Source: a virus | Direction: 5' to 3' (one strand) | DNA: 20,059 nucleotides | Virus record (IMG/VR): IMGVR_UViG_3300030110_003997 | Location: 1-20,059 of that record | Shown here: positions 6,723 through 12,094 of the stretch, piece after piece | Layout: every line of letters begins with the position of its first letter | Position numbering within the stretch: the first letter of the stretch is position 1 | Translations under genes and position numbers: made by a program | Notes under the pieces: model-generated | The model's database searches: none | What the model was told of the DNA's origin: nothing | Seen by the model: the letters and a program-made list of their open reading frames with translations, nothing else

Positions 6723-7712
6723 ATGGGATATAAACAACGTAATAATCCATTTAGCAGAAAAACATCTAGTCCTTTGTTCAGTAAAAGTCCACTAAAAAAC
6801 AATCACACTGATCCAAACAGTGAAGATTTTACAGTTACATCTGATGTAACAACAGGTGAAGATGGAAATACTGTTAGAATAATGGAAAGAGAAAAAATTA
6901 ATGTAGTAGATCCTACAAGAACTGTAGAAAATGTAGAAACAGATAATGAAAAATATCTAAACAGTTTTAATAAAGAGTTTTCTAAAGCACAACAAAATGG
7001 TTTTGAAGGAACATTAATAGATTATATAAAACAAAAAGAAAAAGATTTAGGTTTTAAAGGAAAAGAAGAAAAAGTAATTGAACAAAGAACAATTACAGAT
7101 ACTGAAACTCCTACAGAAGAATTTGAAGAAATTGAAAGACCTAAAACATTTTTTGAAGATTTTAGAACTGAATATAATTTTCCATCTTATGAAAGAGGAG
7201 AAGATCGTAGAATAAAAATTGATGGAAATGAAGGTTGGACTTTATATAATCAACCAGTTACAGGAAAATCTGGTAATACCTATAATAAAGTAAACTTTAA
7301 CGATGAAAGAACTAGATCATGGTTAGAAAGTGAACAAGGAAACAATGTATTAACAGGAGGTGAAAATATGCTTAACACAATAGAAAATGCAATTGCAAAG
7401 CAAATTGTTAATGCTGACCCTAATTATCCATGGACAAGAACCAAACTTAGAACACTAATAAATGAACGTATGGATTCATACGGACTAGGATTTGATAGAG
7501 GATACTCAAGTAGTGATGGAAGAAAATATGGTATGGATACTAGTAGCGAAAGATGGTTGAACATGTTTATCAATAATCCAGATAAATTACAAGGCATATT
7601 AAATGAATTAAAATTAACTCAAGAAGGTAGTATGGTTACGGATAGAAGAAGAATTGAAGGAAGTGAATCGGAAAGAACTGATACTGGTTGGCAAACAAAA
7701 ACTAATGAGTAA
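6723..7712 (+). CDS. Hydrophilic hypothetical protein with NPF/SPL N-terminal motifs
   Basis: 329 aa. The N-terminus MGYKQRNNPFSRKTS is followed by SPLFSKSPLKNN, giving NPF and two SPL sites in the first 25 residues; the first 15 resemble those of the 3829 product. Residues 30-150 are acidic, T/E-rich and probably disordered (TVTSDVTTGEDGN; ITDTETPTEEFEEIE). Residues 150-300 are more globular (RIKIDGNEGWTLYNQP; NMLNTIENAIAKQIVN; WTRTKLRTLINERMDSYG; RWLNMFINNPDKL). No known domain. It overlaps the holin-like gene by 8 nt. Likely a virion or late protein; function unknown. Confidence 0.65.
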   Translation: MGYKQRNNPFSRKTSSPLFSKSPLKNNHTDPNSEDFTVTSDVTTGEDGNTVRIMEREKINVVDPTRTVENVETDNEKYLNSFNKEFSKAQQNGFEGTLIDYIKQKEKDLGFKGKEEKVIEQRTITDTETPTEEFEEIERPKTFFEDFRTEYNFPSYERGEDRRIKIDGNEGWTLYNQPVTGKSGNTYNKVNFNDERTRSWLESEQGNNVLTGGENMLNTIENAIAKQIVNADPNYPWTRTKLRTLINERMDSYGLGFDRGYSSSDGRKYGMDTSSERWLNMFINNPDKLQGILNELKLTQEGSMVTDRRRIEGSESERTDTGWQTKTNE

Positions 7713-8169
7713 AAAGAAATTTAAAGATACAACAGTCGGACAATTATTGTTTGGCGCTGCAACTGTAATAAATCCTACTTTAGGAAATGTGTTACAAGGA
7801 GTTACATCACCAAAAGAAGCTATAGCTGAAATAACTAAATCAGATGCTTCTTTAGATGATAAAATAAAATTACAACAATTAATATATGAACAACAGAATA
7901 AAGAAATAGAATCAATAACTTCTCGATGGAAAGCAGATTCTATGTCAGATTCTTGGATGTCTAAAAACGTACGTCCTTTAGTTCTCATATGGTGTATTGT
8001 TGTATTTTCTTTTGCGGGTATATTAGATAGCGTAGAAAGTATAGGTTTTACAATACATGATAATTGGAATTCTACTTTTGAAAATGTTATGATGGCGGTC
8101 GTGTTAGCCTATTTCGGTGGACGTACGACAGAAAAAGCAACAAGTATATTTAAAGGTAAAAATAAGTAA
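7705..8169 (+). CDS. Holin-like membrane protein (3-TM GTA-type holin)
   Basis: 154 aa from the ATG at 7705, which overlaps the previous gene by 8 nt; an in-frame ATG at 7654 would add 17 residues copied from the other gene's coding sequence and is less likely. The segment SDSWMSKNVRPLVLIWCIVVFSF is the characteristic ...SW(L/M)S+N(I/V)RP... helix start of the three-TM holin family. Hydrophobic segments lie at about 11-32 (weak), 90-107 and 127-139, followed by a basic tail (FKGKNK). Residues 33-80 are a charged helix. The family makes pores in the inner membrane at lysis. No endolysin was recognised beside it, other than the possible zincin at 6376. Confidence 0.78.
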   Translation: MSKKKFKDTTVGQLLFGAATVINPTLGNVLQGVTSPKEAIAEITKSDASLDDKIKLQQLIYEQQNKEIESITSRWKADSMSDSWMSKNVRPLVLIWCIVVFSFAGILDSVESIGFTIHDNWNSTFENVMMAVVLAYFGGRTTEKATSIFKGKNK

Positions 8170-8195
8170 TAATAAGTAATTATTATTTTAGGAAT

Positions 8196-8223
8196 ACAAT
8201 TAAATTAAATTAAATCAAATTAA
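8196..8223 (+). promoter_or_regulatory. A/T-only AAATT-repeat leader before the secreted protein gene
   Basis: The 28 nt before the ATG at 8224 are tandem AAATT units with one C interruption, ending CAAATTAAATG. This is close to the leader of groEL (193-211) and has no Shine-Dalgarno. It may be a shared translation enhancer of this phage rather than chance low complexity, since both copies touch the start codon. Confidence 0.45.
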
Positions 8224-8583
8224 ATGAAAAAATTATTATTAAGTATAGTGATGCTGTTTAGTATTACTATGCAATCTCAGGAATTATCCGAACAATTAAA
8301 AGGTGTTTGGTCAAGTAACAAAACTTCTTATTATGTAGTTATTCTACATGATTCAATAAAGGGTTATGAATTTATTAATTTTTCTTTTAAAGAAAATAAA
8401 TCATTACCAGAAGTTGTTGTTAATACAGGCGAAAATTACGTAACTACAAAATTAACCAATCCTTCAAATAATTATAAAGTAAATATTACTTATAAAGTAG
8501 TTGACGATGAGTTGCATTGTACTTTTGAAGGAGGTTCAAATCACCAAACAGTATATAGAAGATACTGGGTAATGACTAATTAA
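8224..8583 (+). CDS. Secreted or periplasmic small protein
   Basis: 119 aa. MKKLLLSIVMLFSITMQSQE is a clear signal peptide: two lysines, a hydrophobic core of about 12 residues and a likely cleavage after SQ, common in flavobacteria. No lipobox cysteine. The mature part has about 100 residues and alternates in beta fashion (YYVVILHDSIKGYEFINFSF; YKVNITYKVVDDELHCTFEG), a little like small lipocalin-type barrels, but I cannot assign a family. A 54-nt intergenic leader separates it from the holin-like gene. A secreted protein amid late genes could act in lysis or superinfection exclusion, or be a cargo gene from the host. Function is inference. Confidence 0.68.
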   Translation: MKKLLLSIVMLFSITMQSQELSEQLKGVWSSNKTSYYVVILHDSIKGYEFINFSFKENKSLPEVVVNTGENYVTTKLTNPSNNYKVNITYKVVDDELHCTFEGGSNHQTVYRRYWVMTN

Positions 8584-8593
8584 ATTAAATAAA

Positions 8594-8833
8594 ATGGAAA
8601 AAAATAAAATAACTAAAGAAGAACTAGATACAATTCTAGGATTTCAAAATAATCTTTATGTAATATCTACTGATATAGGTATTTTAGAAACTCAAAAACA
8701 TGGTTTTTTACACCAGTATGCTATGGTAAATCAAGAACAAGAAGATTATAAAAAAGTATTAGAAGAAAAGTATGGTAAAATAAATATAAATTTAGAAGAC
8801 GGTACTTTTACAGAAATTACAGAAAATGAATAA
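8594..8833 (+). CDS. Small helical hypothetical protein
   Basis: 79 aa with a helical, coiled-coil-like body: KEELDTILGFQNNLYVISTD, GILETQKHGFLHQYAMVNQE and QEDYKKVLEEKYGKI, ending in a short acidic strand (NINLEDGTFTEI). The L/Y/H spacing suggests a helical hairpin. The pattern ...EKYGxxxxNLEDGTxT looks like a small protein I associate with marine phages, without known function. The leader is TAATTAAATTAAATAAAATG with no Shine-Dalgarno. It overlaps the next gene by 8 nt. Confidence 0.65.
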   Translation: MEKNKITKEELDTILGFQNNLYVISTDIGILETQKHGFLHQYAMVNQEQEDYKKVLEEKYGKININLEDGTFTEITENE

Positions 8834-9053
8834 TGTAATTAGAAAAATTAGTATAGGAGCTGATTATAAGAATGAAGCAATGCATTATTCTGTAGGTCAA
8901 CAAGTATACGGTGGTCATGAAATATCTCACATCTTATTAGATGAAAAAGATAATTCATATAATATTTATATCAAGAAAAATAATGAAATATTGCCTTGGA
9001 AAAAATTTAATTCTAACATGGCAATATCTATTGAGTTTGATTTAGAATATTAA
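8826..9053 (+). CDS. Small hypothetical protein upstream of the tandem Cpn10 gene
   Basis: 75 aa, mixed alpha/beta: MNNVIRKISIGADYKNEAMHY, then HEISHILLDEKDNSYNIYIK and an end NMAISIEFDLEY. It overlaps the 8594 gene by 8 nt and the 9053 gene by 1 nt (TAATG), so it is tightly coupled to the Cpn10-like gene. HEISH here is not HExxH with a following helix of zincin type: it lies in a strand-like region with no third ligand. Function unknown. Confidence 0.62.
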   Translation: MNNVIRKISIGADYKNEAMHYSVGQQVYGGHEISHILLDEKDNSYNIYIKKNNEILPWKKFNSNMAISIEFDLEY

Positions 9054-9661
9054 TGAATAGCTTATATGACTTTATAGTAAAGCCTATCGGAGAAAATAGA
9101 TATAACAATAGTAAAAAAATAGGTGAAAAAGAATTAATTTTAAATACTAAAATTGAATCTTGGAAATTTGTTAATAGATTTGCTGAAGTTGTATCTATAC
9201 CGTTGGCTATTAACACTATTATAAAAAAAGGCGATATTATAGTTGTACACCAAAATATATTTAGAAGGTTCTATAATATGAAAGGCAAACAAACTAATAG
9301 TCGTTCTTATTTTAAAAAAGATTTATACTTTGCTTCACCAGATCAAATATATTTATATAAAAATAAAGGTGAATGGCATAGTTTTGGTAATAGATGTTTT
9401 GTAAAACCAATAAAAAATTCTGATCATTTAAAGAATGTAAAAGAAGAACCTTATGTTGGTATACTAAAAATAGGTAATAATCACTTAGAAGCATCTAATA
9501 TTAACTCAGGAGATACAATTGGTTTTAAACCTGGATCTGAATGGGAGTTTTTTATAGACGGTGAGCGTCTTTATTGTATGAAATCAAATGATATTGTAAT
9601 TAATTATGGAAATAAAGAAAATAAAAGGGAATATAATCCAAGCTGGACATATAGCAGTTGA
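9053..9661 (+). CDS. Putative tandem GroES-like (Cpn10) protein, divergent
   Basis: 202 aa that I read as two Cpn10 folds in series. Domain 1 (about 4-103): LYDFIVKP as the first strand, a loop at 13-42 where the mobile loop would be, FAEVVSIP, then KKGDIIVVHQN, matching VKVGDIVIFN of GroES, and KKDLYFASPDQIYLYK as the end hairpin. Domain 2 (about 111-187): NRCFVKPI, a short loop, EEPYVGILKIG, NSGDTIGFKPGSEWEFFIDG and ERLYCMKSNDIVINYG, close to the GroES ending. Neither domain has a clear GGIVL-type loop motif. It overlaps the downstream gene by 56 nt. It may be a second lid for the phage GroEL, or a virion protein built on this fold. Fold is by eye; role is inference. Confidence 0.62.
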   Translation: MNSLYDFIVKPIGENRYNNSKKIGEKELILNTKIESWKFVNRFAEVVSIPLAINTIIKKGDIIVVHQNIFRRFYNMKGKQTNSRSYFKKDLYFASPDQIYLYKNKGEWHSFGNRCFVKPIKNSDHLKNVKEEPYVGILKIGNNHLEASNINSGDTIGFKPGSEWEFFIDGERLYCMKSNDIVINYGNKENKREYNPSWTYSS

Positions 9662-9884
9662 AGAATTAATTAAAGTTGCTAAAGAACCTATTATTGAATT
9701 TGGTCCAGATATTTCTGCAGATAGACTTAAAAACGCGGCGGCTACAAAAAAGCTAGCCATATTTGATGCTTTTGAAATTTTAGCTAGAATAAATGAAGAG
9801 CAAAATATCATTGATGGTAAAGTAGAAGAAGAAACAAAAAAACCTAAAGAATTTAAGGGTTTTGCCGAAGGAAGATCTAAATAA
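9606..9884 (+). CDS. Candidate terminase small subunit
   Basis: 92 aa, with no internal Met, so the start at 9606 (56 nt inside the previous gene) is the only ATG. The body is helical: QAGHIAVEELIKVAKEPIIE, then SADRLKNAAATKKLAIFDAF and EILARINEEQNIID, followed by a basic hydrophilic tail. The position directly before terL with a TAATG overlap, the size and the all-helical content fit a small terminase subunit that recognises DNA, and I recall similar proteins upstream of marine phage terL genes. No helix-turn-helix is obvious. The name is from context and size; the gene itself is well supported by coupling. Confidence 0.55.
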   Translation: MEIKKIKGNIIQAGHIAVEELIKVAKEPIIEFGPDISADRLKNAAATKKLAIFDAFEILARINEEQNIIDGKVEEETKKPKEFKGFAEGRSK

Positions 9885-12094
9885 TGTACAATCAAAATTT
9901 ATATAAGGTATTAAAAAATCATATAAAACCTAAAATTCTTAAAAAAAATAATAAATATAAGAAATGGGAATATGGTTATAATATTGAACATGACGTTATA
10001 GTTATTAGTAAAGATGGTACAATAGGAGAAGTTTATGAAATACAAAATTTAAAAATAGCTTTACCTCAGTCTAAAGATATTTGTAAATTTGAATCTGATA
10101 AATTTGAATTTAAAGATTTGCCTAAAGAATTAAAAAGAATTAAAACAATTTTTGACTGGGAAGAATATCCACTAGATTTTAAAGAAACATGGTATGATTA
10201 CATTGATAAAGAGTTTACCCGTAGGGAGGAAGGTTTTTGGTTTTATAACAAAGGCATTCCTACTTATCTCACTGGCACTCATTATATGTACTTGCAGTGG
10301 TCTAAGATTGACGTCGGGAAGCCAGACTTTAGGGAGTCAAATAGATTATTCTTTATTTTCTGGGAAGCTTGCAAGGCAGATTCACGATCCTATGGGATGT
10401 GTTACCTTAAGAACAGGCGTTCCGGGTTTTCTTTCATGGCCTCAGGAGAGGTGGTTAACTTGGCAACCATATCAAGTGACAGTAGGTATGGTATATTATC
10501 AAAGTCCGGTCCTGATGCAAAGACGATGTTCACAGATAAGGTGGTACCCATATCGGTTAATTATCCCTTCTTTTTCAAACCGATCCAGGACGGAATGGAC
10601 CGTCCAAAGACCGAACTTGCCTACCGTGTCCCCGCCAGTAAATTTACCAGACGTAAACTTGCCGCCAACGAAACCGGCCCAGAGTTACAGGGATTGGATA
10701 CGACCATCGACTGGAAAAATACCGGTGACAACTCCTACGATGGGGAGAAACTTAAACTCCTCGTCCATGATGAATCGGGGAAGTGGGAGCGTCCGAACAA
10801 CATCCTCAACAACTGGAGGGTTACGAAAACCACATTAAGGTTAGGTAGTAGAATTATTGGTAAATGTATGATGGGTTCAACCTGTAATGCATTAGATAAA
10901 GGTGGTGATAATTTTAAAAAATTATACTATGACTCCGATGTCACAAAAAGAAATGCGAATGGACAGACTCGTTCGGGACTCTATTCTTTGTTCATTCCTA
11001 TGGAATGGAATTACGAAGGATACATTGATTCTTATGGAATACCTGTCTTCGATAATCCAAAAGACCTCGTCAAAGGTCCACACGGATTACCTATAACTTT
11101 AGGTGTTGTAAATTATTGGCAAAATGAAGTTGATGGATTAAAAGACGATCAAGATGCTTTAAATGAATTTTATAGACAATTTCCAAGAACTGAAGAACAT
11201 GCTTTTAGAGACGAAGCAAAATCCTCTTTGTTTAATCTTACTAAAATATATGAACAAATTGATTGGAATGCTGAAACTAGAGATAGCGTGGTAACTCAAG
11301 GAAATTTTCAATGGGTAGGTGGTGTACAAGATACATCAGTTATATTTGTTCCTCAGAATAATGGAAGATTTTTTGTTTCATGGATACCTCCAATAAGATT
11401 ACAAAACAATATAGTTCATAAAATGGGTTTAAAACATCCTGGAAATGATACTCTTGGGGCTTTTGGATGTGATAGTTATGATATATCAGGAACTGTAGAT
11501 AAAAGAGGATCAAAAGGTTCATTACACGGTTTAACTAAATTCAGTATGGAGGATGTACCTCCTAATCATTTCTTTTTAGAATATATAGCAAGACCACAAA
11601 CCGCAGAAATATTTTTTGAAGATGTATTAATGGCTTGTATATTTTATGGTATGCCTATACTTGCTGAAAATAATAAACCAAGATTATTATATCATTTTAA
11701 AAGAAGAGGTTATAGAGGTTACGCAATGAATAGACCAGATAAAATATATAATAAATTATCCGTAACAGAAAGAGAAATAGGTGGAATACCTAATTCTAGT
11801 GAAGACATTAAACAAGCACATGCCGCAGCGATTGAAAGTTATATAGAAACATATGTGGGTTTAAGAAATGATAATACATATGGAGATGTATATTTTCAAA
11901 GAACATTAGAGGATTGGGCTAAATTTAACATAAATAATAGAACAACTCATGATGCTTCTATTAGCTCTGGATTAGCTATAATGGCTTGTAATAAAAATAA
12001 ATATAGACCTGTTCCTAAAATTATTAGAAAAAATTATGATTTAGGAATAAAAAAATATGATAATAGTGGGTTGTTATCTAAAATTATAGATTAA
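9884..12094 (+). CDS. terL: Terminase large subunit (DNA-packaging ATPase/nuclease)
   Basis: 736 aa; pumps DNA into the prohead and cuts concatemers. The N-terminal ATPase domain has a Walker-A-like loop in YLKNRRSGFSFMASGE (175-189), an arginine-rich variant, and Walker B LLVHDESGKWE with D296 and catalytic E297. The C-terminal RNase H-like nuclease has likely metal ligands D530 (GCDSYD), E595 (ILAENN) and D690 (TTHDASIS). Residues 1-90 are an AT-rich N-terminal extension. Coupled upstream by TAATG, with the portal starting directly after its stop. Codons for about residues 106-318 are much richer in G and C than the rest, with no frame break (see the compositional patch entry). Confidence 0.94.
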   Translation: MYNQNLYKVLKNHIKPKILKKNNKYKKWEYGYNIEHDVIVISKDGTIGEVYEIQNLKIALPQSKDICKFESDKFEFKDLPKELKRIKTIFDWEEYPLDFKETWYDYIDKEFTRREEGFWFYNKGIPTYLTGTHYMYLQWSKIDVGKPDFRESNRLFFIFWEACKADSRSYGMCYLKNRRSGFSFMASGEVVNLATISSDSRYGILSKSGPDAKTMFTDKVVPISVNYPFFFKPIQDGMDRPKTELAYRVPASKFTRRKLAANETGPELQGLDTTIDWKNTGDNSYDGEKLKLLVHDESGKWERPNNILNNWRVTKTTLRLGSRIIGKCMMGSTCNALDKGGDNFKKLYYDSDVTKRNANGQTRSGLYSLFIPMEWNYEGYIDSYGIPVFDNPKDLVKGPHGLPITLGVVNYWQNEVDGLKDDQDALNEFYRQFPRTEEHAFRDEAKSSLFNLTKIYEQIDWNAETRDSVVTQGNFQWVGGVQDTSVIFVPQNNGRFFVSWIPPIRLQNNIVHKMGLKHPGNDTLGAFGCDSYDISGTVDKRGSKGSLHGLTKFSMEDVPPNHFFLEYIARPQTAEIFFEDVLMACIFYGMPILAENNKPRLLYHFKRRGYRGYAMNRPDKIYNKLSVTEREIGGIPNSSEDIKQAHAAAIESYIETYVGLRNDNTYGDVYFQRTLEDWAKFNINNRTTHDASISSGLAIMACNKNKYRPVPKIIRKNYDLGIKKYDNSGLLSKIID
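10200..10840 (+). other. GC-rich compositional patch inside terL
   Basis: By hand count 10201-10860 is about 45% GC, with a peak near 57% at 10621-10680, against about 18% at 10081-10140, 27% at 10141-10200 and 28% at 10861-10920. Third positions switch to C and G (CTC, GTC, AAC, ACC, GCC) while the reading frame and motifs continue intact. The edges are sharp. This looks like homologous replacement by the conserved ATPase segment of a more GC-rich relative, or a metagenomic assembly chimera. The composition is seen; the cause is inference. Confidence 0.8.

Noticed and set aside
7654-7704. Upstream ATG for the holin-like gene
   Set aside because: It adds 17 residues read from the other gene's codons; the ATG at 7705 gives the expected 8-nt overlap and a clean basic N-terminus.
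8161-8190. Direct repeat AATAAGTAAT twice and an 8-bp A/T hairpin followed by TTTT, after the holin-like gene
   Set aside because: The stem (8168-8175 with 8180-8187) is A/T-only and too weak to call a terminator in this base composition.
8919-8933. HEISH in the 75-aa protein as a zincin motif
   Set aside because: It falls in a strand-like region and there is no downstream third-ligand pattern, unlike the HEKIH of the 6376 product.
10194-10838. A 214-codon open + frame overlapping terL out of frame
   Set aside because: It coincides almost exactly with the GC-rich patch, where stops are rare in all frames. The terL frame keeps Walker motifs; the alternative product is Pro/Arg/Ser-rich and has no domain look.
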